A stretch of 14,123 nt of DNA from an uncultured Collinsella sp. (GCA_900758375.1 CAAERJ010000014.1:1-14123), one strand, 5' to 3'. Shown: positions 1 to 7,250, numbered from the stretch's first letter. A program made the numbers and translations. Notes: generated from the letters alone by a model not told the origin.

Positions 1-1
1 A

Positions 2-76
2 TGGAGCCAGTGACAGGAATCGAACCTGCAACCCACTGATTACAAATCAGTTGCGCTACCGTTGCGCCACACTGGC
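2..76 (-). tRNA. tRNA-Thr (anticodon UGU)
   Basis: Read on the minus strand this folds as a full cloverleaf. The acceptor stem is GCCAGTG/CACTGGC, with discriminator T and an encoded CCA (bases 2-4). The D arm is GCGC/GCGC, the anticodon stem ACTGA/TCAGT with loop TTTGTAA, and the T arm GCAGG/CCTGT with loop TTCGATT. The anticodon TGT reads ACA, so it charges threonine. The 5' end faces the HTH-kinase gene and the 3' end lies at the window edge. All stems are intact, so it should be functional. Confidence 0.96.
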
Positions 77-106
77 ACACTTGGCGCTTTCGCGCGAAGC
101 CAGATA

Positions 107-135
107 AGAATAAAGGAATTGCGGACGAGGCGCAA
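107..135 (-). promoter_or_regulatory. candidate promoter of tRNA-Thr
   Basis: On the minus strand TATTCT (bases 107-112, 4 of 6 to the -10 consensus) is preceded by a 17-base spacer and TTGCGC (130-135, 3 of 6 to the -35 consensus). A start near base 100 would leave a leader of about 24 nt before the tRNA. The leader holds an imperfect hairpin around 82-102. The -35 box is weak, so this is a tentative call. Confidence 0.33.
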
Positions 136-160
136 CAGGCCCTTCGACCGACCACATCTC

Positions 161-222
161 AAAACTATTCGTCAGAACGAATAGTTTTAATTACAATGGA
201 ATAAATAAAACTATTCGTTCTG
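161..222. promoter_or_regulatory. inverted-repeat operator and candidate promoter of the HTH-kinase gene
   Basis: Three copies of a 12-14 base element lie directly before the HTH-kinase gene. Copy 1 (161-172) and inverted copy 2 (177-188) form a palindrome with 12-bp arms and a 4-base centre. Inverted copy 2 and copy 3 also form a longer perfect repeat, with 17-bp arms at 173-189 and 206-222 and a 16-bp spacer. The spacer holds TGG followed by AATAAA (197-205), a possible extended -10. The AT-rich sequence stands out from its GC-rich surroundings. The layout fits autorepression by the HTH domain of the downstream protein, which is inference. Without binding data an mRNA hairpin role cannot be excluded. 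Confidence 0.6.
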
Positions 223-237
223 GCGAAGGGTTTCGCG

Positions 238-1578
238 ATGTTGACCACGAAGGAAGCTGCAGAGCTACTCGACATCACCCCGCGCAGGGTGCAAGAGCTC
301 ATAAAAAACGGAGCGCTTGAGGCACGCAAGGCTTCTGGTGTATGGCTCATCGACAAAGACAGCGTCAACGCACGACTCCGCTCCGTGACCAAAACGGGGG
401 GACGCCCCCGTCGAGGCCATGGAAAAAGCGAGATTACATTTACCCTCATGAACCGCACGCACGAAGTCGCCCAGCTGGTCTACAGCACATCGCGAAAAGA
501 CTTTACCCACATCGGTGCCGACATCGATTACATCCACGCCCCTATTGGAGTACTTGGCCCCAATAGTCCCGTGTCGCTCGACTCTTTCCGCATTTGGTGG
601 CGAGGCCGCGGTATCCCGCTCGCACGCATTGGACTAGCCTCCCTGCTTGCAGAAGCCGCAGTCGATGTTCCCGATGAACTCATCCAGCGAAATCTCGGCC
701 TCTCCCTATCCGACCAGTATTGGATTAGACCCCAAGATTCCGGTCTCGCGTGGGAGGATATTAACTTCTTCAGTAATGCTTTTGACGACGTTTCTCTGTC
801 CATCGCACCCTTCGCCCCAGAGGGCAAAGCAGCCGCCGCAAAGCCCGACAACACCTCGGACGGCAATCTTCAAAAGTACTGGACATGCGAGGGTGGGCGT
901 CGAATTCTGCATAAGGCAGGAGCGCACCTGAACCAGGAACCTTATAACGAGCTGGTGGCGACCGCACTCCACCGTCGCATCCTAAACGCCTGCGATTATG
1001 TGCCTTACTCGCTCGAGGGCACGGGCACTTCCGCCCTGAGCATATGCGATGTCTTCTTAACTGATGAAGAAGAGTATGTCCCTGCGTTCTATGTAAACCA
1101 GTACGCGAACGCAGGTGAACGACTAACCGACTACGAGCGATACGTAGCAAACTGCGAGGAGCTCGGGGTGACAGGCGTCAAGGATGCCCTTGACCGCATG
1201 ATCGTGTGCGATGACATCATCGCCAACTATGACCGTCATTGGCGTAACTTTGGCCTTGTGCGAAACGTCAACACGCTAGCCTGCAGACCTGCCCCCATCT
1301 TCGATTCGGGCTCATCGCTCTGGTGCAACGTTTCTCTAGAGGAGCTTCAGGCAGGAGAGCACAGCTTTACCAGCGCGCAGTTTCATTCAAGCCCCGCGAA
1401 ACAAATGCTGCTTGTTGAGGATATGAGCTGGTTTGACGACGACAAGCTCGAGGGTTTCGTTGACGAGGCAATCGAAATCCTATCCAAAAACGACGCTCTT
1501 ACAGCGAGGCTGCCTTATCTAAAAGAGGCGCTAACATGGCGCCTCAAAAGAATGATCGACATCGCTGAATGGAGTTAG
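238..1578 (+). CDS. excisionase-type HTH fused to a HipA-like kinase domain
   Basis: A 446-residue protein. Residues 2-47 look like an excisionase/MerR-type winged helix (TTKEAAELLDITPRRVQELI, then a GVWLIDKDSV wing). A basic linker follows at about 50-65. Residues about 150-446 resemble HipA-like, PI3/4-kinase-fold proteins. The landmarks are SLSDQYWIRP (156-165), DGN (208-210), candidate ATP lysine K226, E238, catalytic-loop NYDRHWRNFG (330-339, D332 and N337) and metal-binding FDSGSS (355-360, D356). All expected catalytic residues are present, so it may be an active Ser/Thr or small-molecule kinase. The ATG is preceded by AAGGG at 226-230, 7 nt upstream. It is a single gene with no separate antitoxin beside it, convergent with yacP and next to tRNA-Thr. 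The family is seen in Firmicutes and Actinobacteria but its substrate is not known to me. Calling it a toxin is inference. Confidence 0.85.
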   Translation: MLTTKEAAELLDITPRRVQELIKNGALEARKASGVWLIDKDSVNARLRSVTKTGGRPRRGHGKSEITFTLMNRTHEVAQLVYSTSRKDFTHIGADIDYIHAPIGVLGPNSPVSLDSFRIWWRGRGIPLARIGLASLLAEAAVDVPDELIQRNLGLSLSDQYWIRPQDSGLAWEDINFFSNAFDDVSLSIAPFAPEGKAAAAKPDNTSDGNLQKYWTCEGGRRILHKAGAHLNQEPYNELVATALHRRILNACDYVPYSLEGTGTSALSICDVFLTDEEEYVPAFYVNQYANAGERLTDYERYVANCEELGVTGVKDALDRMIVCDDIIANYDRHWRNFGLVRNVNTLACRPAPIFDSGSSLWCNVSLEELQAGEHSFTSAQFHSSPAKQMLLVEDMSWFDDDKLEGFVDEAIEILSKNDALTARLPYLKEALTWRLKRMIDIAEWS

Positions 1579-1604
1579 CGAGGCAGCAGCGCCCCGCCAA
1601 CTCC
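1571..1604 (-). terminator. strong stem-loop between convergent genes, likely 3' end of the yacP operon
   Basis: Read on the minus strand, the 34 bases fold into a 14-bp stem, 12 Watson-Crick pairs plus two G-U, with the 6-base loop GCTGCT. On the plus strand the two wobbles become A-C mismatches, so the structure favours the minus-strand transcript. It fills the gap after the yacP stop and overlaps the stop codon of the HTH-kinase gene. No T tract follows, so it may be a U-less terminator or an mRNA 3' stabiliser. Confidence 0.5.
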
Positions 1605-1605
1605 C

Positions 1606-2283
1606 CTACCGGCCACGAAGGGCTTTGAGCTTGGCCAGCGCCTCGGGGCTCAGGCGGCTGCCCAGGGTCATCTTGATCTGCGGAGCTTCCTCTGCCTCGT
1701 GCACGTCGTTATCGATCTGCTTGATCTCGTCCACCAGCATGCGGCTCGAGATGCGCGTAACGCCCTTGCCCATGACGACGGCCTGGATCGTGCCGTCGCT
1801 CGATACCACGGAGCACGCGCGGCCTTCCTCGCGTGCCTCGATGCAGAGCTTTTGCACCACGGTATCGGCAGAGACGCCCGTCGGCGAAAACTCGATGCGC
1901 ACGCCGCGGGCCGGCAGGTTGGGGCGCTCGTTGGAGATATTGCCCGCGCCGTCGAACACGACCACGGCCTCGTAGCGGCCCTGGGCAAAGGCGGCGACGT
2001 CGTTGATGAGGGCGGTGCGCGCCATATCGTGAACGTCGCTGGAATACGGATCGTCGGAATGGTCGTATACGAGCTTTTCGTAGCGCGGCGTGCAGTGGAT
2101 CACGTTGTAACCGTCGACCACCAGCAGCTCGGGCTTGTTGGAGTGCACCGTCGAGACTGGGTCGGCGATAGCCTGTGCAAACGCATTGCCGCCCACGCCG
2201 TAGGTCGCGGCCGAGACAATCGGCTTGGCCGAGCCTTCGCCAAAGCGCTTGGCTTTGGACTTGGCACGGTTCTTTTTGGACAT
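1606..2283 (-). CDS. yacP: YacP/Rae1-family NYN-domain nuclease
   Basis: A 225-residue protein with the NYN (PIN-like) fold of the YacP family. Its B. subtilis relative Rae1 cleaves mRNA in the ribosomal A site. Acidic residues that would hold the metal are visible: VVDGYNVIH (D57), VVFDGAGN (D111), GVSADTVVQ (D140) and VVSSDGT (D163). The first 50 residues are a basic, Lys/Arg/Ala-rich extension that is not part of the domain and may contact RNA or the ribosome. The ATG at 2283 is preceded by GGAGGAG and lies 3 nt after the rlmB stop, so the two are co-transcribed. The order rlmB-yacP is conserved in many Gram-positive bacteria. Whether it has Rae1-type ribosome-dependent activity here is inference. 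Confidence 0.9.
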   Translation of the reverse strand: MSKKNRAKSKAKRFGEGSAKPIVSAATYGVGGNAFAQAIADPVSTVHSNKPELLVVDGYNVIHCTPRYEKLVYDHSDDPYSSDVHDMARTALINDVAAFAQGRYEAVVVFDGAGNISNERPNLPARGVRIEFSPTGVSADTVVQKLCIEAREEGRACSVVSSDGTIQAVVMGKGVTRISSRMLVDEIKQIDNDVHEAEEAPQIKMTLGSRLSPEALAKLKALRGR

Positions 2284-2286
2284 GCG

Positions 2287-3201
2287 CTACTCCTCCCCCA
2301 TGAGCTCGCCAGCGTTGCGGCGCAGCCACTCAAAGCACAGCGCCGTGGTCGCCTGGGCAACATTGAGGCTCTCGGTCATGCCGCGCTGGGGAAGCTTGGT
2401 CAAAAAGTCGCATTTCTCGAGCACCAGGCGCGAGATGCCGTCGCCCTCGGACCCCATGACGAGCGCCACGCGACCCTCGAAGGGAGCATCCCAGCAACTG
2501 CCTTCGGCGTGCTCGGAGGCACCGCCCACCCAAAAGCCAGCGGCCTTGAGGTCATCGAGCGCACGGGCGATATTGGGAACCTGCGCAATGGGCAGGTGCA
2601 TGACGGCGCCGGCAGAGGTCTTGTAGCTGCCCACGGTCACGCCGGCGGCGCGCTTGTTGGCGATGATGACGCCCGCGGCGCCCACGACCTCGGCGGAGCG
2701 CACGATAGCGCCAAAGTTACCGTCGTCGGTCACATGGTCGAGTACGATGACGAGCGCCGGACCGTCGCCCGCGCGGTCGAGGATATCGGCGACATCGGCA
2801 TAGGGGAAGTTGCCAACCTCGAGCGCAATGCCCTGGTGAGCGCCATGGCTCGACAGCGCATCGAGCTGCGCGCGCGGTACATACTTAATGCGGACGCCCG
2901 CGGCGTTGAGGTCATCGACCAGACGCGACAGGGCGGCATCGCGCTCCCCGCCCTCGGCGATGAGCGCGCATTTGATGGGAAAACCGGTGCGCAGCGCCTC
3001 GGCGGCAGCACGGCGACCTTCGATAAACTCGCCCTTGGGAGCCTGGACAGCGTCGCGGTTGCGATCGCGCTGCGGACGTGCGGCCTGGGTGCGATCGCGC
3101 TGGCCCTTGGGAGCGGCAGCGCGATCGTTGCGGCGAATCGGACGCGAGCCAGAAGCGGCCTGCTTGCCGCCACGAGGCGCACGCTTGCGATTGTCGGCCA
3201 T
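2287..3201 (-). CDS. rlmB: 23S rRNA 2'-O-methyltransferase, RlmB-type (SpoU/TrmH family)
   Basis: A 304-residue SPOUT methyltransferase. Known RlmB proteins methylate the ribose of G2251 (E. coli numbering) in the peptidyl-transferase P loop, using S-adenosylmethionine. The three SpoU motifs are present: NFGAIVRSAE (162-171, N162 and R168), LVMGSEGDGIS (247-257, E252) and LPQRGMTESLNVAQA (270-284, S278 and N280). The substrate-binding domain begins at EFIEGRRAAAEAL (58-70). Residues 1-55 are an Arg/Lys/Gln-rich, probably disordered extension absent from the E. coli enzyme but common in actinobacterial ones. The start at 3201 has an ideal AAGGAGG 7 nt upstream. A 143-nt gap separates it from cysS, so it may have its own promoter. 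TrmH-family specificity cannot be settled from motifs alone, but the location supports RlmB. Confidence 0.93.
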   Translation of the reverse strand: MADNRKRAPRGGKQAASGSRPIRRNDRAAAPKGQRDRTQAARPQRDRNRDAVQAPKGEFIEGRRAAAEALRTGFPIKCALIAEGGERDAALSRLVDDLNAAGVRIKYVPRAQLDALSSHGAHQGIALEVGNFPYADVADILDRAGDGPALVIVLDHVTDDGNFGAIVRSAEVVGAAGVIIANKRAAGVTVGSYKTSAGAVMHLPIAQVPNIARALDDLKAAGFWVGGASEHAEGSCWDAPFEGRVALVMGSEGDGISRLVLEKCDFLTKLPQRGMTESLNVAQATTALCFEWLRRNAGELMGEE

Positions 3202-3344
3202 TAAGCGACCTCCTTAAATAGATAACGAACAAGAATCGACCGTCCGAGCCACGGCACCTTGCCTTTCAATCGTCGGGCATGACCACCAGGCCTATGCCCT
3301 CCTCTTTCAAGGCAATCTGCCGCACCTCGAACGGTCGACAAATA
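3202..3344. other. cysS-rlmB intergenic region
   Basis: This is the only sizeable gap inside the minus-strand housekeeping block. In many Gram-positive genomes mrnC (mini-RNase III) lies here; no trace of that gene is visible. A 6-bp inverted repeat GGGCAT/ATGCCC (3275-3280 and 3294-3299) could form a weak hairpin after cysS. A 19-codon open frame (3266-3325, minus) has no ribosome binding site. An AT-rich stretch at 3214-3225 next to the rlmB Shine-Dalgarno might hold a -10 element, but no convincing -35 box pairs with it. Confidence 0.4.
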
Positions 3345-4811
3345 CTAGAGACTCTTAATACGGGTGCCGGCGGCGGTATCCTCGATCGTCAGCCCGAGGT
3401 CCTTGAGCTGATCGCGGATGGCGTCTGCCAGATCCCAGTTCTTGGCGGCGCGGGCCTCGGCGCGGGCCTCGAGAATCTTGGCAGCGGCCTCGTCCACGTC
3501 GTCACCCGTGTAGGCAACCAAACCGGCGGCAACGCCCAGCAGGCCCAGCGGCAGCTCGACCTTGGGCTCGGGAAGCTCAACGCCAAACGTATCGAGCAAC
3601 TCGGCCAGCGTGTCGGCGGCGGCAAGCGCGGCGGCCTTGTCGGCAGCGTCGCCCGCCTGCTCCAGGTACTGGTTGCACTCGGTCACAAAGCCAAAGACGG
3701 CACCCATGGCACCGGCGGTGTTAAAGTCGTCGTCCATGCACTCCTTAAAGGCAGTACGAGTCTCGGCGGCCTTGGCGACAAACGCCTCGGCGGCAGCCTC
3801 ATCGGCGTCGGCCGTCGCGTGGCTTGCAGCCCAGCGCAGGTTCTCGACCGTGCCGGCGATACGCGTGAGCGAGTTCTCGGCACCCTCCAGGCGCTCCCAA
3901 GAGAAGTCGAGCGGCGAGCGATAGCTCGTCTGCAGCATCAGCAAGCGCAGAGCCGCGGCAGAGTGCTGCTCGAGCACCTCGGCCAGCGTAAAGAAGTTAC
4001 CGAGCGACTTGGACATCTTCTCGCCGTCAACCAGCAGCATGCCCGTGTGCATCCAGGTGTTGGAGAAGCCCTGGTGCCAGGCGCAGGTGGCCTGGGCGCA
4101 CTCGTTCTCGTGATGCGGGAAGGCAAGGTCGGAGCCACCGCCGTGAATGTCGATCGGGGTGCCCAGGTAGCGGTGCACCATGGCGGCGCACTCGGTGTGC
4201 CAGCCGGGACGGCCCTCGCCCCAGGGGCTCGGCCAGCTGGGCTCGCCGGGCTTGGCGGCCTTCCACAGGGCAAAGTCGAGCGGGTCGTTCTTGTCCTCGT
4301 TCTCCTCGATGCGCGCACCTACCATAAGGTCGTCGATGTTGCGGCCCGAGACCTGACCATAGTTGGGATCGCTGCGCACGGCAAAGTACACATCGCCGTT
4401 ATCGGCTGCGTAAGCGTGGCCCTGCTCGATAAGCGTCTTGATCATGGCGATCATGGGGCCGATCTCCTTGGTGGCGCGGGGGCGCACATCGGGATCGAGC
4501 ACGTTGGCGGCGCGCATGACGCCGATGAACTTGTCGGAGAACTCCGTCGCGACCTCGGCGGCTGTACGGCCCTGCTCGTTGGCGCGCTTGATGATCTTGT
4601 CGTCGACATCGGTGAGGTTCTGGGCGAACGTGACCTCGTAGCCGCTCGCGATGAGCCAACGGCGGATTACGTCAAAGCTGATGAACGTACGGGCGTTGCC
4701 GATGTGGATGTTGTCGTAGACCGTGGGGCCGCACACGTACATGCGGACCTTGCCGGACTCGATGGGCTGGAACTCTTCCTTTTTATGGGTAGCGCTGTTG
4801 TAGATACGCAT
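3345..4811 (-). CDS. cysS: cysteinyl-tRNA synthetase
   Basis: A 488-residue class I aminoacyl-tRNA synthetase that joins cysteine to tRNA-Cys in the cytoplasm. The HIGH-type signature is HIGN (36-39) and the KMSKS loop is intact at 265-269. Zinc ligands match the family: C27 (YVCGPTVYD), C208 (WHTECAAM), and H233 and E237 (FPHHENE). The C-terminal half holds the DALR and anticodon-binding regions, with a normal family ending near EDTAAGT. The ATG at 4811 has AAGGAG upstream and lies 3 nt past the ispF stop, so cysS belongs to the disA-ispD-ispF transcript. The length is typical. Confidence 0.98.
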   Translation of the reverse strand: MRIYNSATHKKEEFQPIESGKVRMYVCGPTVYDNIHIGNARTFISFDVIRRWLIASGYEVTFAQNLTDVDDKIIKRANEQGRTAAEVATEFSDKFIGVMRAANVLDPDVRPRATKEIGPMIAMIKTLIEQGHAYAADNGDVYFAVRSDPNYGQVSGRNIDDLMVGARIEENEDKNDPLDFALWKAAKPGEPSWPSPWGEGRPGWHTECAAMVHRYLGTPIDIHGGGSDLAFPHHENECAQATCAWHQGFSNTWMHTGMLLVDGEKMSKSLGNFFTLAEVLEQHSAAALRLLMLQTSYRSPLDFSWERLEGAENSLTRIAGTVENLRWAASHATADADEAAAEAFVAKAAETRTAFKECMDDDFNTAGAMGAVFGFVTECNQYLEQAGDAADKAAALAAADTLAELLDTFGVELPEPKVELPLGLLGVAAGLVAYTGDDVDEAAAKILEARAEARAAKNWDLADAIRDQLKDLGLTIEDTAAGTRIKSL

Positions 4812-4814
4812 TCG

Positions 4815-5309
4815 TTACTCCTTAACGGTTTTCTGTAGCAGGCAGACGGCCCAGGCGCCGATCCCCTCGCCCTGGCCTTCCCAACCGAGCTTTTCGGTCG
4901 TAGTAGCGGCGACGCCCACGTTTTCGACGTCAACGCCCAGGGCATGGGCCAGGTTGGCGCGCATGGCATCGCGGTGCGGGGTGATCTTGGGCTGCTGGCA
5001 GGCAATGGTACAATCGGCATCGACAAACTCAAAGCCCAGCTCGCGCGCATAGTCCATCACACGGGCGAGCAGTACCATCGAGTCGGCGCCCTCATAGGCA
5101 GGATCGGTGTCGGGGAACAGCTTGCCGATGTCTCCCCCGCGGCAGGCGCCCAGAATGGCGTCGGCCAGCGCGTGCGCGAGCACATCGGCATCCGAGTGGC
5201 CCAGCAGACCGCGCTCGTAGGGAATGTCGACACCGCCGATAATACATCGACGCCCCTCCACCAGACGGTGAACATCGTAGCCGTGTCCAATGCGCAGGTT
5301 ACTGAACAT
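4815..5309 (-). CDS. ispF: 2-C-methyl-D-erythritol 2,4-cyclodiphosphate synthase
   Basis: A 164-residue enzyme of the MEP isoprenoid pathway. It converts CDP-ME 2-phosphate to the cyclic diphosphate with release of CMP, acting as a trimer. The metal site is visible as GYDVHRL (D12 and H14) and LGHSDADVLAHAL (H38 and H46). The CMP-side motif ATTTEKLGWEGQGEGI is at 135-150. It starts at 5309, overlapping the 3' end of ispD by 11 nt, with GGAGAGG upstream inside the ispD coding region. The overlap implies translational coupling. IspD and IspF are separate proteins here, not the IspDF fusion of some proteobacteria. Confidence 0.98.
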   Translation of the reverse strand: MFSNLRIGHGYDVHRLVEGRRCIIGGVDIPYERGLLGHSDADVLAHALADAILGACRGGDIGKLFPDTDPAYEGADSMVLLARVMDYARELGFEFVDADCTIACQQPKITPHRDAMRANLAHALGVDVENVGVAATTTEKLGWEGQGEGIGAWAVCLLQKTVKE

Positions 5310-6027
5310 GGGGAAGGTCCTCTCCCTCGGCCATGCGGCCGAGCAGAATCGCGGTTACGGGACGCAGGTCCTCGGGCACCGTCACCTTAAGGTTATCGCG
5401 CGGGCTCTGGACGCAGCGGACACGCCCACCCATGCGCTCGACCAGCGAAGAATCATCGGTCCCGATAAAGCCCTCGGCGATAGCTGCGGTGTGGGCGCGC
5501 TTCATGGCGTCGACGCTAAAGATCTGCGGCGTCTGTGCGGCCCAATAGAGTTCGCGCGGCGGCGTCTCGACGATGTTATCGCCATCGACGATCTTGAGCG
5601 TGTCGATTGCGGGCTGACCGCACACGACACCGTCGAGGGCGCGGTCGCTCACGAGCACATCGATAGCGTGATCGATGGCCTCGGTCGTAATGAGCGGACG
5701 AGCGCCGTCGTGAATGGCGACGTATTCAAAGCCTGCCGGTACCGCATGCACGCCGGCTCGGGTGGAATCCTGACGGGTATCGCCGGCATCGGCAAAGCTG
5801 ATGGGCGTGTCATAGTCAAACGGGTCGATGGCCAGGCGGCGCATCTCGGCACGACGCTCGGCAGGGCAAACCACAACGATGTGGCCGACCTTATCGCTAC
5901 GGTCAAATGCGCGGATGGACCAGCTCATGAGCGGACGACCCGCCACGTTAACGAGCTGCTTGCCGCCGGGATTTCCAAAGCGCTGGCCGCTGCCACCGGC
6001 AACGACCACGGCGCACACGGGCGCCAT
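5299..6027 (-). CDS. ispD: 2-C-methyl-D-erythritol 4-phosphate cytidylyltransferase
   Basis: A 242-residue nucleotidyltransferase of the MEP pathway. It transfers CMP from CTP to methylerythritol 4-phosphate. The CTP-binding loop AGGSGQRFGNPGGKQ (10-24, R16 and K23) is intact. TRQDSTRAGV (84-93), HDGARPLIT (106-114) and AQTPQIF are the other family signatures. The ATG overlaps the disA stop codon by one base (TAATG), with AGGGGA a few bases upstream, so it is coupled to disA. It is normal in length and followed at once by ispF. Confidence 0.98.
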   Translation of the reverse strand: MAPVCAVVVAGGSGQRFGNPGGKQLVNVAGRPLMSWSIRAFDRSDKVGHIVVVCPAERRAEMRRLAIDPFDYDTPISFADAGDTRQDSTRAGVHAVPAGFEYVAIHDGARPLITTEAIDHAIDVLVSDRALDGVVCGQPAIDTLKIVDGDNIVETPPRELYWAAQTPQIFSVDAMKRAHTAAIAEGFIGTDDSSLVERMGGRVRCVQSPRDNLKVTVPEDLRPVTAILLGRMAEGEDLPHVQ

Positions 6028-7094
6028 TATGCGTTCCCCTGTTTGGTGCCCTTCATGCGGTACAGGGAGTCCGCAAGAATGGCAGGGTTGTTGACACCAA
6101 AGTCGCCCAGGCGTTCCGGATCCTCGCTGATGTCGTCCATGAGTTCCTGCAGCGAGCCGTACTCGTCGACAATCTTCTCGGCCACGCCGTCGCGCACGAC
6201 GGACACGCGCGAAAGCGTGCGCAGGCCCAGCGGCGTCATGACAGAGTCCTCATCCAGGTCGTCATAGCCCAAAACCGCCGCCACGTGCTGCGGGTCGGAC
6301 AGGTCCTTAGGCGTCATGCGAGCGAGCTCTGCGCGAATCTTCTCGGCATTGGCCTCGGAGGAATCGCTCGCGTAGTCGCGGATCATCAGATCGTATTCGG
6401 TATCCATGCTGGAGCCCGCGAGCTGTTCGAGCTGCATCTGCACGAGCTTGCCCTGGTTGCCCAGCTTGACGATGCAATCCTTAAGCTCGGTCTTTGCCTG
6501 CTGCATGATCTCGAAGCTCGAGAAAATACCGGTGATGTCGGCGAGTGTAACGTAGTCGTCGAGCTCGAGGGCCGTCAGGCGCAGCAGGGAGCGATCGAGC
6601 GACTGACGGGTGGTCTGGAGCGTGGCGACGAGCTGGTTGACCGAACTCATGATGGTAGTGACGGGCTGGATCTCGTAGCTCTTGCCGTGAACGTACACGT
6701 TAACGACGGCACGACGGGCCGAGACCGAGATCACGATGGCATCGGTGAGCACCGACATGCGAGCGGCGGTGCGGTGACGCATACCCGTCTCGCTCGTGGC
6801 AAGCGAGGGATCGGGATTGAGGTGGAAGTTGGCGCGCAGGATCTGGGTGAGGTCGCCGTCGATGACGATGGCACCGTCCATCTTGGAGAGCTCGAACAGA
6901 CGGTTCGAGGTGAACGAAATGTTGAGCGGGAAGCCGTCGTTACCGGCAGCGAGCACGTTTTCGGTGTCGCCGACGCAGATAAGGGCGCCCAGGTGACCGG
7001 CGATGATCATGTCGAGGGCGGTGCGGATCGGCTGACCAGGTGCCGTCAGGCGGATGGCCTGTTCCATACGCTTTTGCAGCTCGTTCTTATCCAA
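6027..7094 (-). CDS. disA: DNA integrity scanning protein DisA, diadenylate cyclase
   Basis: A 355-residue protein that makes cyclic di-AMP from two ATP. It scans DNA and slows its activity at branched structures. The DAC domain has the two catalytic motifs DGA (73-75) and RHRTAARMS (106-114). A helical spine domain follows, and a C-terminal helix-hairpin-helix DNA-binding region lies at about 280-345. No in-frame ATG lies near the start. TTG at 7092-7094 has GGGAG 7 nt upstream and gives a normal N terminus, so it is chosen. Two ATG codons in other frames lie just upstream, and one opens an 11-codon frame that runs across the start. That could lower disA translation, which is speculation. 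It is first in the visible housekeeping transcript and divergent from mntP. radA, its usual neighbour, is not in the window. Confidence 0.96.
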   Translation of the reverse strand: MDKNELQKRMEQAIRLTAPGQPIRTALDMIIAGHLGALICVGDTENVLAAGNDGFPLNISFTSNRLFELSKMDGAIVIDGDLTQILRANFHLNPDPSLATSETGMRHRTAARMSVLTDAIVISVSARRAVVNVYVHGKSYEIQPVTTIMSSVNQLVATLQTTRQSLDRSLLRLTALELDDYVTLADITGIFSSFEIMQQAKTELKDCIVKLGNQGKLVQMQLEQLAGSSMDTEYDLMIRDYASDSSEANAEKIRAELARMTPKDLSDPQHVAAVLGYDDLDEDSVMTPLGLRTLSRVSVVRDGVAEKIVDEYGSLQELMDDISEDPERLGDFGVNNPAILADSLYRMKGTKQGNA

Positions 7095-7183
7095 GGCATC
7101 GCTCCCATCGTATACGCTCCATAAACGCTAAATAGTTTCTCACGGTTTGTCCCCGCGGCGCTTGCGAAATCCGATGCTTACAG

Positions 7184-7250
7184 AATGAGCGAACACCGCT
7201 TAGGAAGCTCATTTGAGACGGGGCTCCTTTGACTGCTCATGTGGTAGCAT
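7184..7250 (+). promoter_or_regulatory. disA-mntP divergent region: inverted repeat and candidate mntP promoter
   Basis: The 221-nt region between the divergent genes holds an inverted repeat AATGAGC/GCTCATT (7184-7190 and 7207-7213). A further copy of GCTCAT lies at 7235-7240. TGG followed by TAGCAT (7242-7250) is a possible extended -10 for mntP with a start near 7257. TTGACT at 7229-7234 is too close to serve as its -35 box. The repeat could be a site for an Mn-responsive repressor, but no known MntR-type consensus is recognised. No clear disA promoter was found. Confidence 0.3.

Noticed and set aside
161..222. A CRISPR array or phage attachment site, suggested by the repeats
   Set aside because: There are only three short copies in mixed orientation with unequal spacing, no cas genes and no integrase. 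An operator fits better.
1699..3204. A 501-codon open frame on the plus strand opposite yacP and rlmB
   Set aside because: It is an antisense shadow of GC-rich coding sequence. Its translation is low in complexity, His/Ala/Gly/Val-rich, and shows no domain, while the minus strand encodes clear YacP and RlmB.
3266..3325. A 19-codon open frame on the minus strand between cysS and rlmB, opening with GTG and ending in MPDD, possibly a small protein or an mrnC remnant
   Set aside because: It has no ribosome binding site, is very short and shows no resemblance to mini-RNase III that I can recognise. Chance is the simplest explanation.
3279..4838. A 519-codon open frame on the plus strand opposite cysS
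   Set aside because: It is a shadow of cysS. The minus-strand product has every catalytic motif of a cysteinyl-tRNA synthetase.
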